A stretch of DNA of 64,000 bases from F-183 sp964627455 (GTDB lineage: Bacteria > Acidobacteriota > Terriglobia > Bryobacterales > Bryobacteraceae): assembly GCA_964627455.1 (NCBI GenBank), contig CAZVKC010000016.1, positions 43,652-107,651 of the forward strand. The letters are read 5' to 3'. Shown in pieces: positions 1 through 8,344 of the stretch (its first letter is position 1; every line of letters begins with the position of its first letter). The notes beneath the pieces are model-generated. The model was not told the origin of the DNA and did no database searches. It saw nothing but the letters and a program-made list of their open reading frames with translations. Made by a program: the position numbers and the translations under genes.

Positions 1-2931
1 ACGCCGGGCGTAGTGTCTTTCCCAACGTCAGCGACAGCCGCCGCACCCGAAAATCCGCAGGGCGCCTACCGTATGCTCGTCAACGGACAGAGCTTCGCGG
101 GCACCAGCCACCTGCTAGATGGAACCGATAACCATGACGCTGTGCTGGGATGGCTGGTCATCAATCCGACTCTCGAGTCGGTCACGGAAGCGAAGATCAC
201 GACAGCCAACTACGACGCGGAATTCGGCGTCGCCAGCGCAGGCGTCGTCAGCGCACAGACGAAGTCGGGCACCAATACAATGCACGGCAGCGCGTTCGAG
301 TTCCTGCGCAACAATGTCATGCAGGCGCGCAACCCCTTCACGCAATCGAGAGTCATTCCGGGTTCCAATGGCCGCACGATTCCGCTCACGCAGTGGAATC
401 AGTTCGGTGGCTCCATCGGCGGTCCCATCATCAAGAACAAACTCTTCTATTTCGGCGATTTTCAGGGTACGCGCCGCAACACTGGCGGCGGTGCGCTGCT
501 CCGCGTGCCGTCTGCTGAAGAGCGTCTCGGCGATCTGAGCGGCCTGAATGTGCCGATCTATGATCCGCTCAGCGGAGCCACCCCGGCCACCCGCCAGCGC
601 TTTGCCGGCGACCGCATCCCCACCGCACGCCTTTCGACGCAGGCACAGGCTCTTCTCAAGCAGATCCCGCTGCCCAACGCACCCGCGACTCTCGACCAGC
701 CGAACTTCGCTTCTTCCGGCGGCGTGAAGTTCGACGACGAATCCTACAACGTTCGCGTCGACCACTTCACTACCGAGAAGTTGCACACCTTCGGACGCTA
801 TACAATCCAGCAGTTCCGCCTGGCGGCTCCGGGCTCCTACGGAATCGCTGGGGGTGGCGGACTTGACGCTTCCGGCTCGATCAGCGCATTCGCCGGCCAG
901 TCCGACACCCGCAATCAGTCGATCGCCGGCGGCTTCGACTACGCCCTCCGTCCCACACTCCTGACCGACTTCCGCTTCGGATTTGTCCGCTACAAATTGC
1001 AGGTGTCACCGAACGGCATAGGCACTTCTCCGGCCAAAGACGCCGGCATCCCCGGGCTCAACGTCGACGACAACTTCAGTTCCGGAATGCCCGCATTCTT
1101 CATCAACGGCTACGGCAGCGGTGGCGCGATCCCCTTCCGCTTCGGTTATGCGCTCGGCGTGAATGGCTGCAACTGCCCTCTGATCCAAGACGAAAAGCAG
1201 ATTCAGTTCGTCAACAACTGGACCAAGATCCAGGGCAACCACACGTTCAAGTTCGGCGCCGACATCCGGCAGGCCTACAACCTGCGCGTGCCGAGCGACC
1301 GCCACCGGGCGGGCGAGTTGAACTTCGACGTGGCGCGCACGCAGGGTCCAAACGGTGGATCGGGCCTCGCCTCGTTCCTGCTCGGCGATGTGTCCCGCTT
1401 TGAGCGTTACGTATCGAACTCGCTCGACGCACGCGAGACGCAGAATCGCTGGTTCTTCTACGGCCAGGACAGTTGGAAGGTCACCCGCAAGCTGACCATC
1501 AACTATGGCCTGCGCTGGGAAATCTACCGTCCGCAGTACGTCAACGGCGACCGCAACGGCGGCTTCGTCGACATCGGCACGGGTGAAGTCAAAGTCGCCG
1601 GCGTGAACGGCGTTGGGCGCGATCTCAACGTCACCGCGCCGTGGTCGAACTTCGCGCCGCGCCTCGGCATAGCCTACCAGGTGAATTCGAAGACAGTGGT
1701 CCGCACGGGCTACGGCCGCGGCTTCAACCTCGGCGTGTTCGGTTCGATCTTCGGACACAACGTGACGCAGAACCTGCCGGTGCTGGGCATCCAGTCGACG
1801 CAGCCTGCGAACAACTACGATGCAGTGTTCAAGCTCGACCAGGGTCCCACGGCTCTCAATCCGGCGACGATCCTTGCGGCACAGCCGAAGGGGCCGAACG
1901 GCTTCAACATGCTGCCGAACGGCGTCACCGCCTTCGTCATCACGAATCCGATCCGCTTCCCCACTGTCGACTCCTGGAACTTCACGATCCAGCGTCAGCT
2001 TGGCCAGGGCATGTCCGCCGAAATCGGCTATGTCGGATCCAAGGGTACGCACGTGTTTGCAGGTACGGGCGGCGACTACGACCCGAACCAGGCCGACATC
2101 AACGGCTTCGGCACGCTCACAACCAACCAGCGCAAGCCGTTCTTCCAGAAGTTCGGCTGGTCACAGAACCTGCGCTATTACGGCAGCGACGCCAGCAACA
2201 GCTATCATTCGGTCCAGATGAAGTTCGACAAGCGCTTCGCCTCGGGACTTTCGGTAATGACGCACTATACGTTCTCGAAGAACATCGACTACGACGGCAC
2301 GTACTATCCGCGCGACGCCAAACTCGCGCGCGGTGTGTCCAGTAACAACCGCGCCAACGTGTTCTTCCTCGCGACCGTCTACGAATTGCCCTTCGGCAAG
2401 GGACGCAAGCACATGAGCAATGCGCCCAAGATCGTGGATGCGTTCCTCGGTGGATGGCAGGCGAACGGCACCTATAACTGGATGTCTGGCCAGCCCTTCA
2501 CACCGAGCTATCGTGACTGCAACGCCGACCGGGATACTGGCTGGTGCCGCCCAAACGCAGTGGGCGACTATTCAGTGAGCGACCAGAGCCAGTTCGGTTG
2601 GTTCAAGACCACGTCCGCGCCGCTGACGGCCAACCTGATGACGGATGGACCGTGGCAGCGCCCGGCTCGTGCAACGTTTGGCACGGTTGGCCGCAACGAG
2701 ATCGAGGGACCGTCGTTCCAGCAGTTGGACGTGTCGTTCTTCAAGACGTTTGCGATCACCGAAAAGCACAGCCTGCAGTTCCGTGCCGAGTCGTACAACT
2801 TCACAAATCACACCAACCTGGCGAACCCGAACGGGTGCGTCGACTGCCCCGGCGTCGCCGGCCGCATCTTCGGAGCCTTCACCAGTTACGTGCCTCGGCA
2901 ATGGCAGATGGGACTGCGGTACTCGTTCTAG
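1..2931 (+). CDS. TonB-dependent receptor, Oar-like (5' end outside window)
   Basis: The frame is open from base 1, so the signal peptide, any carboxypeptidase-like regulatory domain and the start of the plug lie upstream; about 976 residues are present. The first ~120 residues are plug-domain sequence (NYDAEFG, AQTKSGTN, HGSAFEFLRN). The rest is a long beta-barrel rich in alternating aromatic strands with phrases such as WFFYGQDSWKV and NYGLRWEIYRPQ. It ends in GLRYSF, a terminal Phe typical of outer-membrane barrels. Oar-like receptors of this kind are greatly expanded in Solibacter-type Acidobacteria and are presumed to import oligosaccharides or other large nutrients, but the substrate cannot be read from the sequence. 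A hairpin terminator follows directly. Confidence 0.93.
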   Translation, partial: TPGVVSFPTSATAAAPENPQGAYRMLVNGQSFAGTSHLLDGTDNHDAVLGWLVINPTLESVTEAKITTANYDAEFGVASAGVVSAQTKSGTNTMHGSAFEFLRNNVMQARNPFTQSRVIPGSNGRTIPLTQWNQFGGSIGGPIIKNKLFYFGDFQGTRRNTGGGALLRVPSAEERLGDLSGLNVPIYDPLSGATPATRQRFAGDRIPTARLSTQAQALLKQIPLPNAPATLDQPNFASSGGVKFDDESYNVRVDHFTTEKLHTFGRYTIQQFRLAAPGSYGIAGGGGLDASGSISAFAGQSDTRNQSIAGGFDYALRPTLLTDFRFGFVRYKLQVSPNGIGTSPAKDAGIPGLNVDDNFSSGMPAFFINGYGSGGAIPFRFGYALGVNGCNCPLIQDEKQIQFVNNWTKIQGNHTFKFGADIRQAYNLRVPSDRHRAGELNFDVARTQGPNGGSGLASFLLGDVSRFERYVSNSLDARETQNRWFFYGQDSWKVTRKLTINYGLRWEIYRPQYVNGDRNGGFVDIGTGEVKVAGVNGVGRDLNVTAPWSNFAPRLGIAYQVNSKTVVRTGYGRGFNLGVFGSIFGHNVTQNLPVLGIQSTQPANNYDAVFKLDQGPTALNPATILAAQPKGPNGFNMLPNGVTAFVITNPIRFPTVDSWNFTIQRQLGQGMSAEIGYVGSKGTHVFAGTGGDYDPNQADINGFGTLTTNQRKPFFQKFGWSQNLRYYGSDASNSYHSVQMKFDKRFASGLSVMTHYTFSKNIDYDGTYYPRDAKLARGVSSNNRANVFFLATVYELPFGKGRKHMSNAPKIVDAFLGGWQANGTYNWMSGQPFTPSYRDCNADRDTGWCRPNAVGDYSVSDQSQFGWFKTTSAPLTANLMTDGPWQRPARATFGTVGRNEIEGPSFQQLDVSFFKTFAITEKHSLQFRAESYNFTNHTNLANPNGCVDCPGVAGRIFGAFTSYVPRQWQMGLRYSF

Positions 2932-2953
2932 CGCCAATCTGAAACCTCAACCT

Positions 2954-2990
2954 AGCGGTCCGTCCTTACCGGGGCGGACCGCTTTGCATT
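2954..2990 (+). terminator. Rho-independent-type terminator after TonB receptor
   Basis: A 12-bp stem (AGCGGTCCGTCC paired with GGGCGGACCGCT, one G-T pair) with a six-base loop starts 23 bases after the receptor stop codon. It is followed by the T-rich tail TTGCATTT. It separates the receptor from the FG-GAP gene. Confidence 0.7.
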
Positions 2991-3022
2991 TGTGCCCGCT
3001 GCGAGAGAATAAGAAGACCCGA

Positions 3023-4585
3023 ATGATCTGGATCGTGTGCCTCGCCCTGGCTGCTGCCGCTGCGGTTGTTGGTCCCGCATGGACCGCCCGGCCTCTGCCC
3101 ATGGTGCTCAAGACCGGCGAGACGCTCACGCGCAAACCGCTACCCGCCACCATGCCAGGTGGGCTCGCTGTTTTTGATTTCGACGGTGACGGCAAGCTCG
3201 ATCTCTTCTTTGCGAACGGCGGCGACATGCCGTCGGGACGGAAGTCCAAGCCCGAGCACGCCAACCGGCTGTTCCGCAATCTCGGCGGCATGCGCTTTGA
3301 AGACGTCACGGCGCTTGCGGGACTTGCAGGCTCGGATTATTCCTTCGGCGCCACGGCCGCTGATTACGACGGCGACGGCCGCGTGGACCTGCTGGTGAGC
3401 GGCCTGCATCGCGTTACGTTGTATCGCAATCGCGGCGACGGAACGTTCGCGGATGTCACGGCGAAGGCAGGACTCGCTGGGGATTCGCGCTGGGCCGTGG
3501 CGGCGGCGTGGTTCGACAAAGACAACGACGGCGACCTCGATCTGCTCGTCGTGCATTACGTGATGTGGGATCCCGCCAAGGAACGCGAGTGCATCGTCGA
3601 TGGCAAGCCCGACTTCTGCCATCCGAAGCATTATCCGGCTACCACCAACTCGTTGTATGAGAACCGTGGCGATGGAACGTTTCTGGATGTTTCGAAGGCT
3701 GCCGGCTTCGACAAGCATCCCGGCAAAGGGATGTCGGTCGCGGTGGCGGACTTCGACGGCGACGGGTTCGCGGACCTGTTCGTTCCCAACGATCGCGTGT
3801 TCAACCAATTGTTCCTCAGCCGCGAGGGCGGCAAGCGGTTCGAAGAGTCGGCCTTTGCGTGGGGCGTAGCCGCGCCTCTCGATGGGAATCCGACATCGTC
3901 AATGGGGACCGATGCGCAGGATTTCAACCGCGACGGCAAACCCGACCTGATCTATTCAGCGCTTCGCGACGAAACGTTTCCGGTCTTTCGCAATACGGGA
4001 TCGGCGTTCGAGGAAGCGACAGCGACAACGCGGATGAATGTGTTGAGCCGCATGATGGCGGGCTGGGGGATCCTCTTCGCGGACCTCGACAACGATGGCT
4101 GGCTGGACATCGTCGCTGCTCGCAGCGATGCGTTGTCGGTGACCGGAGGACGCGGGGCTGCGGCGAAAGAACCGCCATCCTGGTTCCGAAGCGGGAGTGG
4201 GCGTTATCAGCAGGGATCCGGCTGGGAGGCGCTACCGCAGGCGATGTGGCGCGGCGCTGCTGCCGCGGATCTCGACAGTGACGGATGCCTCGACGTGGTG
4301 TTGACGGCGCTCGAAGGTTCACCGCAAGTGCTGAAGAATCCATGCAGCGGTGCGGCGAATTGGATCGAGGTCGATGTCCGCGAACCGGGGGCACGGGTTC
4401 GGGTTGGCGCGCAGTGGCGGATCGTTTCGACAGCGGCCGGGTATTCGTCTTCGATCGCGGGTCCACAGCATTTCGGCCTGGCGGATTCGAAGTCCGTGGA
4501 TATCGAGGTGATCTGGCCGGGCGGCGCGCGCAAGGCGATGACCGGCGTTGCGGCCAATCGCGTGGTACGGATCGGGAAGCCATGA
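3023..4585 (+). CDS. Secreted FG-GAP/VCBS repeat protein with C-terminal ASPIC/UnbV domain (CRTAC1-like)
   Basis: 520 residues from an ATG followed by a hydrophobic signal sequence (MIWIVCLALAAAAAVVG); the frame extends further upstream, but this start gives a proper export signal. Repeated calcium-binding-type blades follow (FDFDGDGKLDLFF, ADYDGDGRVDLLV, DKDNDGDLDLLV, ADFDGDGFADLFV, DLDNDGWLDIV), predicting a seven-bladed beta-propeller. The last ~80 residues match the ASPIC/UnbV module (GARVRVGAQWR, HFGLADSK, WPGGARK). Such proteins are exported and are thought to bind ligands or carbohydrates; no enzyme activity is evident. The stop codon overlaps the start of the TPR gene (ATGA), so the two are probably translationally coupled. 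Confidence 0.9.
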   Translation: MIWIVCLALAAAAAVVGPAWTARPLPMVLKTGETLTRKPLPATMPGGLAVFDFDGDGKLDLFFANGGDMPSGRKSKPEHANRLFRNLGGMRFEDVTALAGLAGSDYSFGATAADYDGDGRVDLLVSGLHRVTLYRNRGDGTFADVTAKAGLAGDSRWAVAAAWFDKDNDGDLDLLVVHYVMWDPAKERECIVDGKPDFCHPKHYPATTNSLYENRGDGTFLDVSKAAGFDKHPGKGMSVAVADFDGDGFADLFVPNDRVFNQLFLSREGGKRFEESAFAWGVAAPLDGNPTSSMGTDAQDFNRDGKPDLIYSALRDETFPVFRNTGSAFEEATATTRMNVLSRMMAGWGILFADLDNDGWLDIVAARSDALSVTGGRGAAAKEPPSWFRSGSGRYQQGSGWEALPQAMWRGAAAADLDSDGCLDVVLTALEGSPQVLKNPCSGAANWIEVDVREPGARVRVGAQWRIVSTAAGYSSSIAGPQHFGLADSKSVDIEVIWPGGARKAMTGVAANRVVRIGKP

Positions 4586-5436
4586 TTGCTGCATTCTTGC
4601 TGCTTCTCATGTTTCAGGATCCTGTCGCACTGTCGCAGGAAGGCGTCGCCGCGATGCGTGCGCAGAGATACGGCGACGCGGCGCGCGCGTATCGCAAACT
4701 GGTCCAGCAGGATGCCGCAAATCCAATGTGGCGGTTGAACCTCGGCATGGCGCTGTTCTACGCAGCCGATTACGCGGAGGCGGCGGGCGAACTCGCGCAG
4801 TTCATCAAAGTGCGGCCGCAACCGGGTCCGGGACATTTGTTTCTCGGTGTTGCTCGGCTCAAACTGCAGCAGCCGTGCGAGGCCATTGCGCCGCTCGAAG
4901 AGGCGATGCGGTGGCCGCAGAAACCGCAGTCGCGCTGGGTGGAACTCGCCGACGCCTATCAGGGGTGCAAGCGCTGGGAACCCGCGGCGCGCGCGTATGG
5001 GGAGGCGGCGAAGGCGGATCCGAAAGATGCGCCGCGCATCGTGCGCCAGCAGGCGCATTGCTGGAGAATGGCGCGTCGATACGATCTGGCGAAACCGCTG
5101 TTCGCGTCGCTCGAACGCGACTATACGGGCAACGCGGAGTTCGAGTTCGAATACGGCGACACGCTCATGCGGATCGATGGCGCGGAGGCTGGACTGCCGT
5201 GGCTGCAAAAGGCCGTGTCGACGGATCCCGCACTGATTCCCGCGCGCAGCGCCCTGGGGCGCGCGCTGGTGGAAGCGGGACGGGCCGCCGACGCCATCCC
5301 GCACCTCGAGATCGCGGCGAAGGAAGACGCGGCCGCGCTGCTGGCGTTGAGCCGGGCTTACCGGTCCGCGGGCCGCGCAACAGAAGCGGCGCAGGCGGAA
5401 GCAGAATACAGGCGGCGCATCAGCGCGCAACCCTAA
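4582..5436 (+). CDS. Tetratricopeptide repeat protein
   Basis: 284 residues. The ATG overlaps the stop of the FG-GAP gene by four bases. A short hydrophobic N-terminus (MIAAFLLLLMFQD) suggests export or membrane anchoring. Helical pairs follow with TPR spacing: AQRYGDAARAYRKLV, NPMWRLNLGMALFYAADYAEAAG, CEAIAPLEEAM, KRWEPAARAYGEAAKADP, and a C-terminal alanine-rich repeat ending AEYRRRISAQP. It probably acts as a protein-interaction scaffold with the coupled propeller protein, since CRTAC1-TPR pairs are common in Acidobacteria. The 3' end overlaps the convergent BMC vertex gene by four bases. Confidence 0.82.
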   Translation: MIAAFLLLLMFQDPVALSQEGVAAMRAQRYGDAARAYRKLVQQDAANPMWRLNLGMALFYAADYAEAAGELAQFIKVRPQPGPGHLFLGVARLKLQQPCEAIAPLEEAMRWPQKPQSRWVELADAYQGCKRWEPAARAYGEAAKADPKDAPRIVRQQAHCWRMARRYDLAKPLFASLERDYTGNAEFEFEYGDTLMRIDGAEAGLPWLQKAVSTDPALIPARSALGRALVEAGRAADAIPHLEIAAKEDAAALLALSRAYRSAGRATEAAQAEAEYRRRISAQP

Positions 5437-5705
5437 CCGTCGAGTTGGATTTCGTCGATGACGCCGAGGATCGCGGCGTCGATGGGAGAATTGGGGCGTC
5501 CGACGGAGGTCATCGCGGAAAAGCCTTCGATGACGAGCAGCACGCGATCGCCGACACCGGCATCCGCGGAATCGAGCGCAATGACTGGGTCGCCCTTGTT
5601 GGACCCATCGAGTTGCAGCGGTTGCACGATGAGTGCTTTGCGGCCCACATGTGACGCGTGCTTGTGGGTCGCAACCGTTTCACCGATGACTTTGCCGATG
5701 AGCAT
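5433..5705 (-). CDS. BMC vertex protein, EutN/CcmL family (copy 1)
   Basis: 90 residues (MLIGKVIGETVATHKH...). This start was chosen because it opens exactly with the family's first beta strand and lies two bases after the preceding vertex gene. Family signatures are present: KALIVQPLQLDG, DSADAGVGDRVLL, and the C-terminal SPIDAAILGVIDEI. EutN/CcmL proteins form pentamers that cap the vertices of microcompartment shells. It is the promoter-distal gene of the five-gene minus-strand operon and its stop overlaps the convergent TPR gene. Having three diverged vertex proteins together is typical of PVM-type (fucose/rhamnose) BMC loci. Confidence 0.93.
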   Translation of the reverse strand: MLIGKVIGETVATHKHASHVGRKALIVQPLQLDGSNKGDPVIALDSADAGVGDRVLLVIEGFSAMTSVGRPNSPIDAAILGVIDEIQLDG

Positions 5706-5707
5706 TG

Positions 5708-5977
5708 TTATTCGACCCGTACGGAATCGACTACCGCTACGATCGTCGTGTCTGTTGGAACTTCCACAGGCAGGAACGGGAAGCTCGATTCCTTGCCGCG
5801 GCAGTAGTACACGAGTTCGCCCGCGCCGACGCCGACGGCATCCGTGCAGATGACCTGTTTGCCGATGGGTTCGAGCGTCGCGGGCGCGAGCGGTTGCACG
5901 ATCATGAGTTTGTGCGAGGCGAGGTTGGGATCCTTCACCGTCGCCCACACCGAACCGGTCACGCGCCCGAGGTACAT
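5708..5977 (-). CDS. BMC vertex protein, EutN/CcmL family (copy 2)
   Basis: 89 residues (MYLGRVTGSVWATVKDP...). Family core: KLMIVQPLAP, CTDAVGVGAGELVYYCRGKESSFPF, then TTIVAVVDSVRVE. The loop after the GAG motif differs from its two neighbours: it is aromatic and carries a Cys instead of the usual GSSAR. The pentamer it builds may therefore have a different pore or a different partner. Spacing is five bases from the upstream vertex gene and two bases to the downstream one, so the operon is surely co-transcribed. Role: capping the vertices of the shell. Confidence 0.93.
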   Translation of the reverse strand: MYLGRVTGSVWATVKDPNLASHKLMIVQPLAPATLEPIGKQVICTDAVGVGAGELVYYCRGKESSFPFLPVEVPTDTTIVAVVDSVRVE

Positions 5978-5982
5978 GAGAT

Positions 5983-6264
5983 TTACTTCTTCTTGCCGTT
6001 GTCCAGATGCACGGTGTCGACGATGCCGACGATCGCGGCGTCGACAGGCTTATCCTTGCAGCCTTCTGCCATGCGGGCCGAGGATCCGGACACGACCATC
6101 ACGAGTTCCCGCGAACCGGCGCCGACGACGTCGACGGCAATGAGGTAGTTCGATTCCTCTTTGCCTTCCGGCGTCACCGGCCGCACGATCAACAGTTTTT
6201 GGCCTTCCAGCCGCGGATCCTTGCGGGTGGCGACGACATTGCCGGCTACGCGGGCGAGAATCAT
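5983..6264 (-). CDS. BMC vertex protein, EutN/CcmL family (copy 3)
   Basis: 93 residues (MILARVAGNVVATRKDP...). This is the most canonical of the three vertex proteins: KLLIVRPVTPEGK, AVDVVGAGSRELVMVVSGSSAR, and PVDAAIVGIVDTVHLD, with a basic tail NGKKK. It lies 12 bases downstream of the hexameric shell gene in transcription order. Together with copies 1 and 2 it gives the locus three pentamer types for one hexamer type. Confidence 0.95.
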   Translation of the reverse strand: MILARVAGNVVATRKDPRLEGQKLLIVRPVTPEGKEESNYLIAVDVVGAGSRELVMVVSGSSARMAEGCKDKPVDAAIVGIVDTVHLDNGKKK

Positions 6265-6276
6265 CTGGGGACAGGT

Positions 6277-6561
6277 TTACTTCGAGGCCTTGCCGATCGG
6301 CAGGACGTCTTCGAGACTCGGGTGCGGACGCGGAATCACGTGCACCGAGATGAGTTCGCCGACGCGGCGCGCGGCAGCGGCTCCGGCATCGGTGGCGGCG
6401 CGGACGGCGGCGACGTCGCCGCGAACCAGCGCAGTCACGTAACCCGATCCGATCTTTTCCCAGCCCACGAGCGTGACGTTGGCCGCTTTCACCATGGCGT
6501 CCGAGGCTTCGATCATCGCCACGAGTCCGCGAGTTTCAATCATTCCGAGCGCTTCGCCCAT
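6277..6561 (-). CDS. BMC hexameric shell protein (BMC-H, PduA/EutM/CcmK-like)
   Basis: 94 residues with a single BMC domain: MGEALGMIETRGL at the start, then ASDAMVKAANVTLVGWEKIGSG, VRGDVAAVRAATDAGA, and ISVHVIPRPH near the end. The pore-loop motif K36-I-G-S-G is the one seen in PduA-type shell proteins that pass small aldehydes or diols. Hexamers of this protein would tile the flat facets of the compartment. It sits 22 bases downstream of the aldolase gene and 12 upstream of the first vertex gene. No trimeric BMC-T gene is present in the window. Confidence 0.96.
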   Translation of the reverse strand: MGEALGMIETRGLVAMIEASDAMVKAANVTLVGWEKIGSGYVTALVRGDVAAVRAATDAGAAAARRVGELISVHVIPRPHPSLEDVLPIGKASK

Positions 6562-6583
6562 TGAGCAACTTCCTCCCTAATAC

Positions 6584-7435
6584 CTACGAAAGCACGCCTC
6601 TGGCGGCCAGCGCCTGGTTGACCAGCGCGATCAACTCAGCGCGCGTAAATTCGAATTTTTCCTCTTCTGCAGCCGTTGCCGAGGAGGTCCCACAGGAACC
6701 ACATCCGCAACTGGACGGCGCAGCGGCCGCCACACTCCCGAGATCCTCTGCCGCCACCGGACATCCCGGCTTGGCGGAACTCTTCGACACGATCCCGTAG
6801 CGCGACCTGGAATCAAACAGTTTAGCGACTTCCTGGCGCGGAAGCACCTTCGCTCCGCCGAGCATCTCCGCCACCAGAGCAATGCGCGCCGTGTGCTCGA
6901 CGGTCTCCATGCGGAAGTACGCCTTCCAAAGATCCGTCGAATAGCAGACGACGCCGTGGTTGCCCATGAGAATCGCGTCGTAACTCGGGATATACGGCTT
7001 CAGCGTGTCGCTCAACGCCGGCGTACCCGGCAGGCCGTATTCGGCAAGGGGCACGCAGCCGAGCGTGAGAATCACTTCCGGCAAAATCGCTTCGTTGAGC
7101 GCCTTGCCGGCCACCGCGAATCCCGTCGACACCGGCGGATGAAAGTGCACCACCGATTGAATGTCGCTACGCATTTGATACACCGTGAGGTGCATCATGA
7201 TTTCACTGGTGCGCTCGCGCTTGCCTTCGACCTTGTTGCCTTCGAGGTCGCAAATGATGAGGTCGTCGACCGACATCATCCCTTTGCTCACGCCAGTGGG
7301 CGTACACAGGACGCGATTGGCGTCCAGGCGGACCGAGATGTTGCCGTCGTTGGCCGCAACCCAGCCCTTTTGCCAGGCGTACTTGCCGATCTCGATGATG
7401 TCTGCGCGAAGCTGCTGTTCGTTTGCCAAAGCCAA
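6584..7435 (-). CDS. Class II aldolase/adducin-family aldolase with BMC encapsulation tail
   Basis: 283 residues. The N-terminal ~215 residues form a class II aldolase resembling L-fuculose/L-rhamnulose-phosphate aldolase. They include phosphate-binding GNIS (31-34), the T-S-E motif with candidate acid/base E78, and zinc ligands H97, H99 (HFHPP) and H160 (GNHG). The predicted reaction splits a deoxyketose 1-phosphate into DHAP and lactaldehyde. Unlike free aldolases it has a ~68-residue extension: a Ala/Ser linker with C243-G-C-G-S-C248, then acidic EEEK and a short amphipathic helix at 264-279 (TRAELIALVNQALAAR). That is the pattern of an encapsulation peptide targeting cargo into a BMC. It is the first gene of the BMC operon. 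Substrate is inferred from PVM-type loci. Confidence 0.9.
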   Translation of the reverse strand: MALANEQQLRADIIEIGKYAWQKGWVAANDGNISVRLDANRVLCTPTGVSKGMMSVDDLIICDLEGNKVEGKRERTSEIMMHLTVYQMRSDIQSVVHFHPPVSTGFAVAGKALNEAILPEVILTLGCVPLAEYGLPGTPALSDTLKPYIPSYDAILMGNHGVVCYSTDLWKAYFRMETVEHTARIALVAEMLGGAKVLPRQEVAKLFDSRSRYGIVSKSSAKPGCPVAAEDLGSVAAAAPSSCGCGSCGTSSATAAEEEKFEFTRAELIALVNQALAARGVLS

Positions 7436-7468
7436 GAGAGAAGAACTCTGATTTTATCAGACGCTACA

Positions 7469-8344
7469 ATGGGAACAGTGGATCGCCGCCGCATGTGCCC
7501 GCACTGCCGGGCATTTATTTCATCTGACGATAAAGTTTGCCCTTACTGCAACGAGAAAGTCGGCGCCCGTGCCGCTGAGGAAGCCGCGCTTCCGATCGAA
7601 TCGGTGATCCCCGACCAATCGACCATCACGTTGCTGCTGTTGCTGATCAACGCCGCGTTCTTCGTGGCCTCGATCGTCATCAGCGTCAACCAGGGCAACG
7701 GCGGAGCGATCATGTCGCTCGATAACCGGACGCTCATTCTGCTCGGCGCCAAGTGGAGCCCTGAGATCCTCTACGGCGGGCAGTGGTGGCGGCTGATCAC
7801 GGCGGGATTCCTGCACGGCGGCATCATGCACATCGCGATGAACGGCATGAGCTTGTACCATGTAGGGCAGCACTTCGAGGACTTTCTCGGGTCGATGCGC
7901 TTGTGGATCGTCTACATTCTGGGATCCATCTGCGGCTTCGCGTTGAGCCTGCTCGTCAGCCCGTATTCGACTTCGGTCGGCGCATCCGCGGGACTTGCCG
8001 CGATGGTCGGCGCGCTGCTCGCTTCCAGTGCGGAGCCGGGATCGCCCACCGCGCCGGGACGCCGCATTTACACCTACTGGACCTTCGGCCTTCTGGTCGT
8101 CGGGTTCCTCGGGAATTTGTCCGGCATGATGCGCATCGATAACGCGGCGCACATCGGCGGCTGGATCGCCGGCTACCTGCTGATCAAGGTCGCGGGCTTT
8201 CCGGGTCCCCAACGCTCGACCAGGGAAATGTTCTGGAAGGGCGTGAGCATCGTGTTCGTGGCTCTGACGCTGGTGGCGTTCTGGAAGATGTACCTGTTCT
8301 TTTCGGCGCTCTCTCAAACGCCGGCGTACAGAATGCGCGGGTAA
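7469..8344 (+). CDS. Rhomboid-family intramembrane serine protease with N-terminal zinc ribbon
   Basis: 291 residues from ATG 7469 (GTG 7478 and ATG 7490 are alternatives), divergent from the BMC operon with only 33 bases between starts. Residues 10-27 hold two CxxC pairs (CPHC, CPYC), a cytoplasmic zinc ribbon. Six or seven membrane segments follow. Rhomboid signatures: GGIMHIAMNGMSLYHVG (HxxxN), catalytic Ser173 in GASAG, and His228 in AAHIGGWIAGYL. It should cleave membrane proteins within the bilayer; substrates are unknown. The 3' end overlaps the convergent transposase gene by 31 bases. Confidence 0.92.
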   Translation: MGTVDRRRMCPHCRAFISSDDKVCPYCNEKVGARAAEEAALPIESVIPDQSTITLLLLLINAAFFVASIVISVNQGNGGAIMSLDNRTLILLGAKWSPEILYGGQWWRLITAGFLHGGIMHIAMNGMSLYHVGQHFEDFLGSMRLWIVYILGSICGFALSLLVSPYSTSVGASAGLAAMVGALLASSAEPGSPTAPGRRIYTYWTFGLLVVGFLGNLSGMMRIDNAAHIGGWIAGYLLIKVAGFPGPQRSTREMFWKGVSIVFVALTLVAFWKMYLFFSALSQTPAYRMRG

